This document shows positions 1-11,412 of a stretch of 63,042 nt of DNA, piece after piece. A program made the position numbers and the translations under genes. This DNA is from Actinoplanes oryzae. GTDB lineage: Bacteria > Actinomycetota > Actinomycetes > Mycobacteriales > Micromonosporaceae. The stretch is from the NCBI RefSeq assembly GCF_030757795.1, contig NZ_JAUQWH010000038.1, positions 1 to 63,042 of the forward strand, written 5' to 3'. The notes beneath the pieces are model-generated. The model saw only the letters and a program-made list of their open reading frames with translations. It searched no databases and was not told where the DNA came from. Numbering within the stretch: the stretch's first letter is position 1; each line of letters opens with the position of its first letter.

Positions 1-96
1 GCCGGCCGCCGGCCACCGAGCGCCGGATGATCGACATGCCTCGATCGGCTGGGCGGTGTATATCTCGGACGGACGGTTCGTTCGAGGAGGCGCATC

Positions 97-2214
97 GTGG
101 CGCACACACTGCTGGTCACCGCCGGAGTCCTGACGCTCGCCCTGACCGGGGTCCCCGCCGCGGGCGCACCCTCCGGCGCCGCACCGGGCGCCCCCGGCGT
201 CGACGAGCAGTACCTGCCCGCGGACAAGTCCGGCATCGGCACCTCGCACACCTTGGCCAGCAAGGTGTGGTTCACCGTGCAGAAGGAGGGCGGGCTCGGC
301 GAGATCTACTTTCCCACGGCCGACTCGCCCAGCGCCCGCACGCTCGACTTCGTCGTGAGCGACCGCCGGCGGGCCGTCCGGGCGGCCGAGGCGGCCGACG
401 TGCGCACCACGGTCACCGACGGGCGCAGCCTCAGCTTCCGGCAGACCTTCACGGAACGGCACGGCCGCTGGCGGCTCACGGCCACCTACGCGAGCGACCC
501 GGCCCGCGCCACCGTCCTGGCCGATGTGACCTTCGACGGTCGCGGCCGGTACGACCTTTTCGCCGTCTACGACCCGGCGCTGGCGAACACGCGCGGCAAC
601 GACAGCGGGCGCACCGACCGGGGCACGCTGCTCGCCACGGACGGCGGCGCGGCCAGCGCGTTCGTGGCCGAGCCCGCCTTCACGGCGACGTCGAACGGCT
701 TCCGGGGCACGAGCGACGGCTGGACGGATCTGCTCGGCGACGGCCGGCTCGACCGGCGTTACTCCTCCGCGGGCGCCGGGAACCTCGTGCAGACGGCCGC
801 CCTGCGCCTGCGTCGCGGTCACGCCACGCTGGCGCTCGGCTTCGGCACTCCGGCGAGCGCGTCCGCCACGGCGACGGCGAGCCTGCGGCGCGGCTTCCCG
901 GCGATCGCGCGTGACTATGCGTCCGGCTGGCATGCCTATCTCCACGGTCTGCAGCGCCCGCCGAAGACTCTGCGCACCGAGCGGGAACGCCAACTGTGGC
1001 GCACGTCGGCCCTGGTCCTCGCCGCGGCGGAGGACAAGACCTATCGCGGAGCCTTCGTCGCCGCGCCCGCGATGCCGTGGGCCTTCGGCACCGACGACCC
1101 CTCCGGCCCGTACCACCTGGTGTGGTCCCGTGATTTGTATCAAATCGCCACCGGGCTCGTCGCCGCCGGAGACGTCGCCGGGGCGAATCGGGCCCTGGAC
1201 TACCTCTTCGAGGTGCAGCAGGCTGCCGACGGATCGTTCCCGCAGAACTCGAAGGTCGACGGCACGCCGTTCTGGGGCGGGCTGCAGCTCGACGAGGTGG
1301 CCCTGCCGATCGTGCTCGCCCACCAGCTGCGCCGGACCGACGGGAACACCTGGGAGCACGTCCGGGCCGCCGCCGACTTCCTGATCGGCTACGACCAGGC
1401 GCCGTGGTCGCCGCAGGAGCGCTGGGAGAACCAGTCCGGCTGGTCGCCCGGCACGATCGCCGCCGAGATCGCCGGCCTGGTGTGCGCGGCGGACCTCGCC
1501 CGGCGGCACGGCGACTCCACGCGCGCCGGACGCTACCTGGCCACGGCCGACGAGTGGCAGGCCCGGGTCAAGGACTGGACGCTCACGACGACCGGCCCGT
1601 ACTCGGACAAGCCCTACTTCCTCCGGCTGACCAAGGACGGCAACCCCGACGCGGGTACGCCCTACACGATCGGTGACAGCGGACCGGTGAACGTGGACCA
1701 GCGGCGTGTCGTCGACCCCAGCTTCCTCGAGCTGGTCCGCCTCGGCGTGCTCCCCGCCGGCGACCCCGACGTCGCGAACAGTGTGCGGGTGATCGATGCG
1801 CAGCTCGGCGTACGGACGGGGAATGGTCTTTATTGGCACCGGGCGTCGTTCGACGGGTTCGGCGAGCAGGCGGACGGGTCGCAGTGGGAGTACGGCCAGC
1901 CGGACGGATCCCTGCTCAGCCGGGGCCGGTTGTGGCCGTTGCTCAGCGGTGAGCGCGGCGAGTACGAGCTGGCCCTCGGCCGGTCCGCGCAGCGCCGGGT
2001 GGGCGACATGGCCCGCGCGACCGGCCCGGGGTCGATGCTGCCCGAGCAGGTGTGGGACGACCGGCCGCCGCCCGGGAAGGTGCCCGGCACGCCGACGTAC
2101 TCGGCGACGCCGCTCGCCTGGACGCACGCGCAGTTCCTCCGCCTCGCCCGCGACGCCGCCGCCGGCCGGGTCCTGGAGCAGCCGGCAATCGTGCATGAGC
2201 GTTATGCGCGTTAG
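97..2214 (+). CDS. secreted GH15 glucoamylase / glucodextranase-type alpha-glucosidase
   Basis: Predicted to release glucose from the non-reducing ends of starch or related alpha-glucans outside the cell. The 705-residue protein opens with a Sec signal peptide (hydrophobic stretch about residues 4-22, then Ala/Pro-rich) and a beta-sandwich N-terminal domain typical of bacterial GH15 enzymes (about 35-265). The (alpha/alpha)6 catalytic barrel follows (about 290-690). It carries VWSRDLYQ, the WENQSGWSPGT segment with the expected catalytic acid E444, and PEQVWDD with the expected base E650. The GTG start at 97 follows an AGGAGG-type ribosome site 6 bases upstream. The length is normal for the family. 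It has no obvious operon partner: the next gene starts 30 bases downstream. Exact substrate (starch, dextrin or dextran) cannot be told from sequence. Confidence 0.93.
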   Translation: MAHTLLVTAGVLTLALTGVPAAGAPSGAAPGAPGVDEQYLPADKSGIGTSHTLASKVWFTVQKEGGLGEIYFPTADSPSARTLDFVVSDRRRAVRAAEAADVRTTVTDGRSLSFRQTFTERHGRWRLTATYASDPARATVLADVTFDGRGRYDLFAVYDPALANTRGNDSGRTDRGTLLATDGGAASAFVAEPAFTATSNGFRGTSDGWTDLLGDGRLDRRYSSAGAGNLVQTAALRLRRGHATLALGFGTPASASATATASLRRGFPAIARDYASGWHAYLHGLQRPPKTLRTERERQLWRTSALVLAAAEDKTYRGAFVAAPAMPWAFGTDDPSGPYHLVWSRDLYQIATGLVAAGDVAGANRALDYLFEVQQAADGSFPQNSKVDGTPFWGGLQLDEVALPIVLAHQLRRTDGNTWEHVRAAADFLIGYDQAPWSPQERWENQSGWSPGTIAAEIAGLVCAADLARRHGDSTRAGRYLATADEWQARVKDWTLTTTGPYSDKPYFLRLTKDGNPDAGTPYTIGDSGPVNVDQRRVVDPSFLELVRLGVLPAGDPDVANSVRVIDAQLGVRTGNGLYWHRASFDGFGEQADGSQWEYGQPDGSLLSRGRLWPLLSGERGEYELALGRSAQRRVGDMARATGPGSMLPEQVWDDRPPPGKVPGTPTYSATPLAWTHAQFLRLARDAAAGRVLEQPAIVHERYAR

Positions 2215-2243
2215 GAACAGCGCGGGTAGGGGATCATGACGGG

Positions 2244-4272
<2,029 letters not shown>

Positions 4273-4283
<11 letters not shown>

Positions 4284-5075
4284 GCACCAGCTGTCCGAGC
4301 TCCTGCGTGCAGCGGGTGAGCGCGACGTAGAGCCCGTTCCAGCCGCGCGGCCCGGCGGCGATGCCCGGCGGGTCGACGAGGAGCACCGCATCCCACTCCA
4401 GCCCCTTGGACTGGGATGCGGTGAGCACCGGCACGTCACCCAGCACGGCCCGCAGACCGGCGACGCGATCGGCGGGAGCGATGACGCCGACCGTGCCGCC
4501 GTGCCACCGATGCTCCAGCTGCCGCACCGCCTCGGCGACAGCGCCGGCCAGGCAGGCGGGCGTGGTCGTCAGCACCCAGGGGGCGATGCCGGCGGAGCGG
4601 ACCGCCCGGGGCGGGGCGTTGTGACTGCCGGCTCGCCGCAGGACGGGTTCGGTGAGCTCCATGACCTCACGCGGGGTCCGGTAGCAGACGGTCAGCTCCG
4701 CAGCGGTCCAGCGGTCGCCGAGCGCGGCTTGCACCGCCTGCTCCCAGGTGGTGTGCCGGTGCGCCGCCTCCGCCTGGTCGATGTCGCCGATCGGCGCGGA
4801 GGCCCGTCCGGCCGATGTGCCGCACAGTGCCGTCGAGGCTGTCGAGGCGGCCGAAGACCAGCCCCTCCTGTGCTCGCTCCAGCTCCTCGAGCTGCCGGCG
4901 CAGCAGGCGGTGGCGCGCCTGTTCCATCGCGTTCGGGGCGTCCGGCGCGAGCTCGGCCGTCAGGTGAGCGACGAGCCTGTCGCGCCGGGCCGTAGCCAGG
5001 TCGAGAAATGCTTGCTCCTCCGCGACCGCGGCTTCCTCTGCGGCGTTCTTTCTTCCTTCTCCGGCGCCATTGTCG
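4273..5075 (-). pseudogene. broken HelD/HelR-type (UvrD-like) helicase with internal deletion
   Basis: Two pieces of one helicase gene lie back to back in different frames. The 5' piece (about 5075-4792) encodes a charged coiled-coil N-terminus (EEQAFLDLATARRDRL) running into GLVFGRLD and RHIGRTGL, characteristic of HelD-family RNA-polymerase-binding helicases. The 3' piece (about 4791-4273) resumes at IGDIDQAEAAH, then CYRTPREVMEL, ASQSKGLEWDAVLL and LYVALTRCTQEL, the late SF1 motifs. The P-loop, motif II and the middle of the protein, roughly 400 residues in intact relatives, are missing and the junction near 4791 is out of frame. No convincing start codon was found for the 5' piece. Intact relatives remove stalled RNA polymerase and some give rifampicin tolerance; this copy should be non-functional. 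Confidence 0.8.
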
Positions 5076-5097
5076 AGAGCAACGGCCGGTCGTCGAG

Positions 5098-5550
5098 CTA
5101 CTTCGTGAGCCGGAGACGGAGGGCAGCGGCCAGGTCGGCGGCGGCGGCCAGTTGCTCGGGGGTGAGGGCGTCGACGAAGAGGTCGCGGATGGCGCGGAGG
5201 TGGGGGGCGGTGGCTTCGCGGAAGGCCGTCGCGCCCGCCGGGGTCAGGGTGACCAGGGCGCCTCGGTTGTCGTCGGTGGCTCGGCCTCGGCTGATCAGGT
5301 CGCGGCGCTCCATGCGGCCGAGGTGGTGGGAGAGGCGGCTGCGTTCCCAGCCGACGGCGGTGGCCAGGTCCGAGGAGCGCAGGCGCTGGCCGGTGGCTTC
5401 GCTGAGCGCCAGGAGTACGGCGTAGTCGCCCGCGGAGAGGCCGGAGTCGCTCTGCAGGCGGGCGGCGACGGCGGCGCGCAGTGCTTCGGTGATCTCGACG
5501 AACTCGCGCCAGGTGTGCAGCTCGTCACGGGTGGGCAGTCGGCGGGGCAT
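5098..5550 (-). CDS. MarR family transcriptional repressor
   Basis: Small winged-helix DNA-binding protein of 150 residues, a usual MarR length. The recognition region LRSSDLATAVGWERSRLSHHLGRMERRDLI and the wing with DDNRGALVTLTPAG (the typical D-x-R-G wing) are visible. I use ATG 5550 because GAGGAAGG lies at good distance upstream; longer in-frame extensions run through the operator palindromes and have no ribosome site. It is divergent from the LLM oxidoreductase operon and shares a 73-base intergenic region holding two copies of a palindrome. It probably represses both itself and that operon and is released by a small electrophile or similar ligand; the ligand is unknown. Confidence 0.9.
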   Translation of the reverse strand: MPRRLPTRDELHTWREFVEITEALRAAVAARLQSDSGLSAGDYAVLLALSEATGQRLRSSDLATAVGWERSRLSHHLGRMERRDLISRGRATDDNRGALVTLTPAGATAFREATAPHLRAIRDLFVDALTPEQLAAAADLAAALRLRLTK

Positions 5551-5570
5551 AAGTCGGCGCCTTCCTCTGT

Positions 5571-5604
5571 TTGACGTGTCAATCATACAAGTTGACGTGT
5601 CAAT
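5571..5604. promoter_or_regulatory. tandem operator pair between marR-like gene and LLM operon
   Basis: Two identical 13-base copies of TTGACGTGTCAAT at 5571-5583 and 5592-5604, 21 bases apart, i.e. two helical turns. Each holds the inverted repeat TTGAC/GTCAA with a 2-base centre. This is the size and symmetry of MarR-family sites and sits in the shared divergent promoter region, so both transcription units should be controlled from here. The TTGAC half-sites may also double as -35 elements. Confidence 0.75.
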
Positions 5605-5623
5605 GACGTGGAGGAGTGGTTCC

Positions 5624-6661
5624 ATGAGCGAGCTTCAGCTCGGGCTCGACACCTTCGGGGACGTGCCCGTGGACGACGACGGCGCCCCGGTCACGCAGGC
5701 CGCCGCGATCCGTCAGGTGGTGGACGAGGCGGTGCTGGCCGACCAGCTGGGCGTGGACGTCATCGCGCTCGGCGAGCACCACCGGCCCGAGTACTCGATC
5801 ACCACGCCGGAGACCGTGCTGGCCGCGGTTGCCGCACGTACGGAAAGAATCAAGCTGGCCTCGGGCGTGACCGTGCTCAGCTCGGACGACCCGGTGCGGG
5901 TCTTCCAGCGGTTCGCCACCGTGGACGCCATTTCGCGGGGGCGGGCGCAGGCAATTCTGGGGCGCGGGTCGTTCACGGAGTCGTTCCCGCTGTTCGGGTA
6001 CGACCTGGGCGACTACGACGTGCTGTTCGAGGAGAAGCTCGACCTGTTCGTCAAGCTGCTCGACGAGAAGCCGGTCACGTGGGAGGGCACGACCCGGGCC
6101 GCACTGACCGGCGCCGACGTCTACCCGAAGACGGAGTCCGGGCGGCTCGACGCCTGGGTCGGGGTGGGCGGGTCGCCGCAGTCGGTCGTCCGGACGGCGC
6201 GGCACGGGCTGCCGCTCATGCTGGCGATCATCGGCGGGGATCCGGCGCGCTTCAAGCCCTACATCGATCTGTACGAGCGGGCAGCCCAGCAGCTGGGCAC
6301 GGTCGCGCATCCGGTCGGCATGCACTCCCCCGGCTTCGTGGCGGACACCGACGAGGAGGCGAAGGAGCTGTTCTACCCCGCGTACAAGGTGATCCGCGAC
6401 CGGATCGGCGCGCTGCGCGGGTGGCCGCCGCTGCGCCGGGCGGAGTTCGATGCCGAGGTGGCGCACGGGTCGATGTACATCGGCTCGCCGGAGACCGTGG
6501 CACGTAAGATCGCGGCAGCCGTGCAGACGCTGGGCGTGGGCCGCTTCGACCTCATCTACTCCGCGGGGGAACAGCGGGTCAGCGCCCGTACGCGGGCGGT
6601 CGAGCTCTTCGGCAGCAAGGTGGCGCCCATGGTTCGCGAGTTGGTCGGGAGTGCGAAGTGA
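5624..6661 (+). CDS. LLM class flavin-dependent oxidoreductase
   Basis: Luciferase-like monooxygenase fold protein of 345 residues, probably using FMN or F420. Family signs: opening [12 protein letters not shown], the GEHHRPEYS segment after strand 2, [10 protein letters not shown] in the mid-barrel, [10 protein letters not shown], and [10 protein letters not shown] near the C-terminus. ATG 5624 is preceded by GAGGAG at 7 bases. The next gene begins inside its stop codon (GTGA overlap), so the two are translationally coupled; that partner looks like an F420/NADP reductase, which suggests it supplies or shares reduced cofactor. Controlled by the divergent MarR repressor. The substrate is not identifiable. 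Confidence 0.92.
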   Translation: MSELQLGLDTFGDVPVDDDGAPVTQAAAIRQVVDEAVLADQLGVDVIALGEHHRPEYSITTPETVLAAVAARTERIKLASGVTVLSSDDPVRVFQRFATVDAISRGRAQAILGRGSFTESFPLFGYDLGDYDVLFEEKLDLFVKLLDEKPVTWEGTTRAALTGADVYPKTESGRLDAWVGVGGSPQSVVRTARHGLPLMLAIIGGDPARFKPYIDLYERAAQQLGTVAHPVGMHSPGFVADTDEEAKELFYPAYKVIRDRIGALRGWPPLRRAEFDAEVAHGSMYIGSPETVARKIAAAVQTLGVGRFDLIYSAGEQRVSARTRAVELFGSKVAPMVRELVGSAK

Positions 6662-7317
6662 CGACGATCGGCATCCTCGGCGCCGGCAAGCTCGGCACGG
6701 TGCTGGCACGGCTGGCCGTCGCCGCGGGTTACGACGTGCTGATCGCCGGCTCCGGCGACCCGGCGAAGATCTCGCTGATCGTCAGCGTGCTCACGCCGGG
6801 CGCCGTGGCCGTGCCGGCAGCGGAGGCGGCGGCCCGCGCGGACATCGTCGTGCTGGCGCTGCCGCTGAGCAGATATCCGACACTTCCCGTGGAGGCGCTG
6901 CGCGGGAAGCTCGTCGTCGACGCCATGAACTACTGGTGGGAGGTCGACGGGGTGCGCGACGACCTCACGTCGTCGAGCGAGATCGTGCAGGCCTTCCTGC
7001 CGCAGTCACGCGTAGTGAAGGCGTTCAATCACATGGGTTACCACGACCTGGAGAGCGGCGCGCGGCCGACAGGCGACCCGGGGCGCCGCGCGATCGCCGT
7101 GGCCGGGGACTCGTCGCTGCCCGAGGTCGCCGCGTTCGTCGACGCCCTCGGGTTCGAGCCGGTCATTGCCGGGGCGCTGACGGAGGGCGTACGGATGGAG
7201 CCCGGCACCGAGCTCTTCGGCGCGAACACGGACGCGGAGACCGTACGCGCGATGCTGTCGAGGTTTCCCACTTCGGAGAGTGGTCGTAACGTTACGCAAT
7301 CCGGTGACGCTGGGTGA
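6658..7317 (+). CDS. F420/NADP-type reductase-like NAD(P)-binding protein
   Basis: Rossmann protein of 219 residues. The N-terminal [13 protein letters not shown] dinucleotide motif, the [11 protein letters not shown] segment, [10 protein letters not shown] and [13 protein letters not shown] match the NADP oxidoreductase, coenzyme F420-dependent family (NPF/YdjA-like Rossmann). GTG start at 6658 overlaps the TGA of the LLM gene by 4 bases, so it is in the same MarR-controlled operon. Likely role: reduction of F420 or hydride transfer for the upstream flavoenzyme. Some members act on other substrates, so the exact reaction is open. About 180 bases follow before the kinase start, with no clear terminator. 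Confidence 0.85.
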   Translation: MTTIGILGAGKLGTVLARLAVAAGYDVLIAGSGDPAKISLIVSVLTPGAVAVPAAEAAARADIVVLALPLSRYPTLPVEALRGKLVVDAMNYWWEVDGVRDDLTSSSEIVQAFLPQSRVVKAFNHMGYHDLESGARPTGDPGRRAIAVAGDSSLPEVAAFVDALGFEPVIAGALTEGVRMEPGTELFGANTDAETVRAMLSRFPTSESGRNVTQSGDAG

Positions 7318-7497
7318 CACGCGAAATGTTGCATGTGGATCACGTGGCTTACGCGACACTTTTTCGCGATGGCCTCCCCTGACGCGGGCCGGTAGGATCA
7401 GCTCACCCGGTGGCGCCGAGTATCTGTCGACTCCTCGTGACACGCTGCGTGACGACTCTGGGTAACGGGGAGGAACAGCAAAATCGGGGAGGTGCCC

Positions 7498-9120
7498 GTG
7501 GTGCGCATGCTCGCGGGACGCTACAGGGTCGAAGAGGCAGTCGGACGCGGAGGCAGCGCGGTCGTGCACCGCGGCTGGGACCGCACGCTCAAGCGGCGGG
7601 TGGCCGTCAAGGTCTTCTCGTCCTATCGCGCCGACGGTGACGAGCCGTCGGCGGAGGTGCTGCGCGAGGCGCGGACGGCGGCGGGGCTCAACCACCCCAA
7701 CGTCGCCCGCGTCTACGACTACGGCGAGGCCACCGAGGGCAGCCACCGGGTGCCCTATCTGGTGATGGAGTTCATCGACGGCGACACGCTGGCCGACCGC
7801 ATCGCCCGCGACGGCGCCCTGCCGTGGCCCGAGGCCGCCGTGATCTGCGCCGCCACCGCCGCCGCGCTGGCCACCGCCCACGAGCGCGACCTCGTGCACC
7901 GCGACATCAAGCCGCGCAACGTGATGCTGCCCTCCGGCGGCGGCGTCAAGGTCGTCGACTTCGGCATCGCCGCCGCCGCGGGGCAGAACAGCGTCGACAC
8001 CCAGGGCAACCTGTGGGGCACCCCGGTCAGCCTCGCCCCCGAGCAGCTGCGCGGCGAGCCGACCTATCCGGCCGCCGACGTCTATGCGCTGGGCCTGCTC
8101 CTCTTCGAGTGCCTCGTCGGCCGCGCCGCGTGGCAGGGCGGCAGCGTGGGCGAGATCCTCGCCCAGCGCCACAACAACCCGGCGCCCCGGCTCCCCCGCA
8201 TCTCCGGGCTGCCGCGCGAGATCGTCAAGCTCTACGAGGCCTGCACCGCCGACCGGCCCGAGCAACGCCCGACCGCCGCCGAGGCCCGGGCCGTCCTGCG
8301 CCGCGCCGCCGGCCTGGTGCCGACCCTGCGCCCGCAGATCGCGCTGCTGCCCGCCGTCCCGCGCGCCACCGGCACGCCGGCGACGTCGGTGGAGGCGGCC
8401 ACGGTGCCGTCCGCGGTCACCCCGTCACGGCCCGCCGGCCTGCTGCCCAAGTCCGTCGTGTCGCGCACGCGTCCCGGCGGCTCCCGGCCGCAGCAGCGCT
8501 CCCGCCGCCGCGCGGCCGCCGTGGCCTCGATGGCCGTGGCGACCGCCGTCGTCAGCGTGCTCGGCCTGCAGCTGGCCAACGGCACGGGCAACCCGGGCGG
8601 CCGCACGGCCGAGGCCGCGGTCGACGGCGCCGCGATCGCCCCCACCCCGCAGCCCATCGACACCCCGCCGGTGAGCTCCGCGTCCCCGCGGGCCACCACG
8701 CCGACGGCGACCGACGCGACGACGACCGCCCCGGTCTACGCGGTGCCGGTCGACCGCACCACGCGCGGCGACTACTCGGACGACGACGACAACGAGGGCA
8801 CCAAGCCGCCGAAGTCCACCAGGCCCACGGCGAAGCCCACCGACGACCCCACGGACCCGGCGGAGAGCACGCCGCCGTCGTCGGGCCCCTCGACCCCCAC
8901 GGACGAGCCGACCGACGACCCGACCGACGAGCCGACGGACCCGCAGGAGCCGGAGGACCCCGAGAGCACCCCGACGCCCGACGAGCCGACCGACGACCCC
9001 ACCACCGACCCGGAGAGCACGCCGACCGGCGACAACTCGCCCCCGGTGACCGGCGACGGCGGCGGCACCAGCAGCGTGAGCAGCAACGGCAGCGGCAGCG
9101 GCAGCGGCACGCCGTCGTAG
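7498..9120 (+). CDS. membrane-anchored Ser/Thr protein kinase (PknB-like) with low-complexity extracellular tail
   Basis: Hanks-type kinase. Glycine loop GRGGSAVV (16-23), ATP-binding K38 in VAVKVF, catalytic loop HRDIKPRN with D136, DFG with D154 and the activation segment GTPVSLAPEQ are all present, so the kinase should be active. A Pro/Ala/Thr linker leads to one membrane segment (about residues 338-360). Outside is a roughly 170-residue tail of Thr/Pro/Asp/Glu repeats (DEPTDDPTDEPTD) ending in a Ser/Gly run, with no PASTA domains. Start: GTG 7498 or 7501 fits the GGAGG at 7488-7492; GTG 7492 would overlap the ribosome site. Apparently monocistronic. Substrates unknown. Confidence 0.93.
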   Translation: MVRMLAGRYRVEEAVGRGGSAVVHRGWDRTLKRRVAVKVFSSYRADGDEPSAEVLREARTAAGLNHPNVARVYDYGEATEGSHRVPYLVMEFIDGDTLADRIARDGALPWPEAAVICAATAAALATAHERDLVHRDIKPRNVMLPSGGGVKVVDFGIAAAAGQNSVDTQGNLWGTPVSLAPEQLRGEPTYPAADVYALGLLLFECLVGRAAWQGGSVGEILAQRHNNPAPRLPRISGLPREIVKLYEACTADRPEQRPTAAEARAVLRRAAGLVPTLRPQIALLPAVPRATGTPATSVEAATVPSAVTPSRPAGLLPKSVVSRTRPGGSRPQQRSRRRAAAVASMAVATAVVSVLGLQLANGTGNPGGRTAEAAVDGAAIAPTPQPIDTPPVSSASPRATTPTATDATTTAPVYAVPVDRTTRGDYSDDDDNEGTKPPKSTRPTAKPTDDPTDPAESTPPSSGPSTPTDEPTDDPTDEPTDPQEPEDPESTPTPDEPTDDPTTDPESTPTGDNSPPVTGDGGGTSSVSSNGSGSGSGTPS

Positions 9121-9260
9121 CGGGTCGGGCCGTCGTTGCCAGTGACGCGGATGTAGCCGTCAGGCAGTCCCACCCGTGGCCGGCGCGGTCTCCGCTCCGG
9201 CGGGTCAGTCAGCCCGGTCCCCCTCCGGAGGCCGGGCGGCGCGGGTTCCGCCCTGGCGCG

Positions 9261-9827
9261 TCAGGCAGTCGTGGCCGTCGACGGTCGGGGGCGGGAGGCT
9301 CGCCATTCGGGGGCCAGAAGGCCGTAGCGGACGGCGTCGAGGAAGGTGCCGTCGACCCAGGCCGCCTGGCGGCGGAGCCCTTCCTCGGTGAAGCCGGCCG
9401 CGCGGGCCGTGGCTCGCATGGCGGCGTTGTCGGCGAGCGTCTCGATCTCGATCCGGTGCAGGCCGCGGACGTCGAAGCCGTACCAGCAGAGCACCGCCAC
9501 CACGTCCGCCCCGAAGCCGCGGCCGCGGGCGCCCGGGCGGAGGCTGATGCCCAGCTCGGCGTTCCGGCTGAGCGGGTCGATGCCGAACAGGCCGCACTGG
9601 CCGAGCAGCTCGCCGCTCCGCACGTCGACGACGGAGAAGCGCGCCCGCGACAGGTCGTCCTCCGGCGCCAGGCCGCACGGGTCGGCGGCGCTGCCCGCCG
9701 TCATCGGCGTCCACGCCCGGCTCGTCCCGCGCGCATACGTCAGCACGTCGCCGTGCAACTCGTCGTGCAGGACCGGCACGTCCGCCGCTTCCCGGGCCCG
9801 CAGCCCCACCTTGTCACCACGCAGCAT
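9261..9827 (-). CDS. GNAT family N-acetyltransferase (RimJ/RimL-like)
   Basis: Acetyl-CoA-dependent acetyltransferase of 188 residues. It shows the GNAT core: FSVVDVRSGELLGQCGLF, then ELGISLRPGARGRGFGADVV, which holds the pyrophosphate-binding R/Q-x-x-G-x-G/A pattern as RGRGFGAD, followed by HRIEIETLADNAAMRATARAAGF, the usual RimJ/RimL C-terminal part (N-x-A-M-R-x-x-x-x-x-GF). I choose ATG 9827 (MLRGDKVGLRARE) because conserved sequence starts there; longer in-frame readings add only unstructured residues. No operon partner. The acceptor may be a ribosomal protein N-terminus, peptide or small amine. Confidence 0.88.
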   Translation of the reverse strand: MLRGDKVGLRAREAADVPVLHDELHGDVLTYARGTSRAWTPMTAGSAADPCGLAPEDDLSRARFSVVDVRSGELLGQCGLFGIDPLSRNAELGISLRPGARGRGFGADVVAVLCWYGFDVRGLHRIEIETLADNAAMRATARAAGFTEEGLRRQAAWVDGTFLDAVRYGLLAPEWRASRPRPSTATTA

Positions 9828-10058
9828 GCGCCGCTTTCTATCGTCCGTCCCGGCGGCGCGGCAACCGATTAACCCGCCGTCCGCCGGCACGCCCGCTGCC
9901 GGATCACCCCGGGCGGCGCCGGTGTCCATGACGTGGCAGGGGGCGGATCGCCGACAGGGCAGCCGTCATTCCAGTCCGGATCGCCGACGTGATTGCCATT
10001 GGCGCCGGCCGGGGTGCGGCGGATGGCTTTTGCGGCGGCCGTCGCCGGGGGTTGTCCG

Positions 10059-11093
10059 GTGCTGAGTACGCTGATCAGCGTGAACAGCCGGCCGGTGAAG
10101 CGCGCACCCGTCCTCGCCGACGTGGCCCGGGCGGCGGGGGTGTCGGTGCCCACCGTGTCGCGGGTGCTCAGCGGGTCGACGCCGGTCAGCGCGGACAAGG
10201 TCCGGCTGGTCATGCAGGCCATCCAGGACCTCGGCTACCACCCGAATGCGGCCGCGCGGGCGCTGGTCACCGGGCAACGGTCGATCATCAGCGTGCTGAC
10301 GGGCGACACGACCCGCTACGGGTACGCGACGACGATCCAGGGCATCGAGGAGGCCGCCCGCGCCGCCGGGCTCGTGGTGGCGATCACCGTGATCGACCGG
10401 CCCGACGAGAAGTCCGTCCGGGCGGCGGTCGATCTGGCTCTGACGCAGCCGCTGGCCGGGGCCATCGTGCTGGAGTTCGACATCCAGGGCAGCCGCGCCC
10501 TGGCCGCCCTCCCGGACACCCTCGCGCTCGCGGCCGTCTCGTCGTCCAGCAGCTCACGGAAGGTTCCCCGCGCGCTCTTCGACGATCAGGCCGGCGGGCG
10601 CAAGGCCACGGACTATCTTCTCTCGCTGGGCCACCGGACCGTGCACCACGTGGCCGTCCCCGGCTCGGGCCGCCCGAGCGGTCGCATGCTCGGCTGGCGC
10701 GAGGCCCTCCGCGACGCCGGCGCGAAGATCCCCAGGCCACTGGAGACCGACTGGTCCGCCCGCTCCGGCTACGACGCCGGCGTCAAGCTCGCCCGGCGCC
10801 CGGAGGTGACGGCCGTGCTGTGCGGCAACGACGAGGTGGCCTTCGGCGTGATCAAGGGCCTGCAGTCGGAGGGGCGCCGGGTGCCCGGGGACGTCAGCGT
10901 CGTCGGCTTCGACGATCATCCCCTCGCCCAGCTGTGGACCCCCGCCCTCACGACGATGGGGCAGGACTTCGCGGCGCTCGGACGCACGGCGGTCGGCTTC
11001 CTCCTGGGCCGGTTGACCGGCGAGGCCTACGAGGCCCCGCGAGCCGACCTTCACCTGGTGGTCCGCGAGAGCACCGCCCCGCCCCACGCCTGA
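10059..11093 (+). CDS. LacI family repressor, likely of the alpha-galactoside operon
   Basis: N-terminal helix-turn-helix VLADVARAAGVSVPTVSRVLSG, hinge with HPNAAARALVTG, and a periplasmic-binding-like effector domain ending in the usual VVGFDDHPLAQLWTPALTTM segment. About 344 residues from GTG 10059, which has a GGGGG stretch 7 bases upstream; GTG 10080 or 10095 are alternatives and would shorten only the N-terminal arm. It lies 430 bases upstream of the GH36 alpha-galactosidase/ABC operon in the same direction, and two LacI-like palindromes lie just before that operon, so it is the probable local repressor, released by an alpha-galactoside. Confidence 0.9.
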   Translation: MLSTLISVNSRPVKRAPVLADVARAAGVSVPTVSRVLSGSTPVSADKVRLVMQAIQDLGYHPNAAARALVTGQRSIISVLTGDTTRYGYATTIQGIEEAARAAGLVVAITVIDRPDEKSVRAAVDLALTQPLAGAIVLEFDIQGSRALAALPDTLALAAVSSSSSSRKVPRALFDDQAGGRKATDYLLSLGHRTVHHVAVPGSGRPSGRMLGWREALRDAGAKIPRPLETDWSARSGYDAGVKLARRPEVTAVLCGNDEVAFGVIKGLQSEGRRVPGDVSVVGFDDHPLAQLWTPALTTMGQDFAALGRTAVGFLLGRLTGEAYEAPRADLHLVVRESTAPPHA

Positions 11094-11100
11094 GCCACGT

Positions 11101-11325
11101 CCCGGAATGGCCGCCGCGCGACGGCGGAGCTGAGCAGGCGACGGCGGCGCTGAGCGACCGGCAGGCGGGCGGGCGGCGGGGCTGAACGGCAGGCAGGCGG
11201 GCGTCGGAGCTCGGCGGCGGGCGGGCAGGCGCGCGGGCGGACGGGCGCGCGGGCGGACGGGCGGACGGGCGGACGGGCGGCGGAGCTCAACGGCACGCAG
11301 GTGGGCGGGCGGCGGCGATGGCGCC
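11101..11325. repeat. degenerate GC-rich tandem repeat tract
   Basis: Between the LacI gene and its presumed target operon lies about 225 bases of G-rich imperfect repeats. Short units GGGCGGAC and GGGCGCGC recur head to tail at about 11230-11280, and a longer theme (GGAGCTGAGC / GGGCTGAAC / GGAGCTCAAC followed by GGCAGGCGGGC) recurs about every 45-60 bases. The strand is rich in GGG runs and could form G-quadruplex structure. No coding signal, no spacer regularity as in CRISPR. It may mark slippage expansion of a once ordinary intergenic region. Confidence 0.7.
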
Positions 11326-11412
11326 GACGGCGATGCGACGCGGATCACGCTGAGCGCGTTCGAGGACACGGCGAGGCCGCGACGCAGGTCACACCGGACG
11401 CGCCGCACGGCG

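Noticed and set aside
11101..11325. CRISPR-like array
   Set aside because: Repeats are short, contiguous and degenerate, without regular unique spacers, and no cas genes are nearby.
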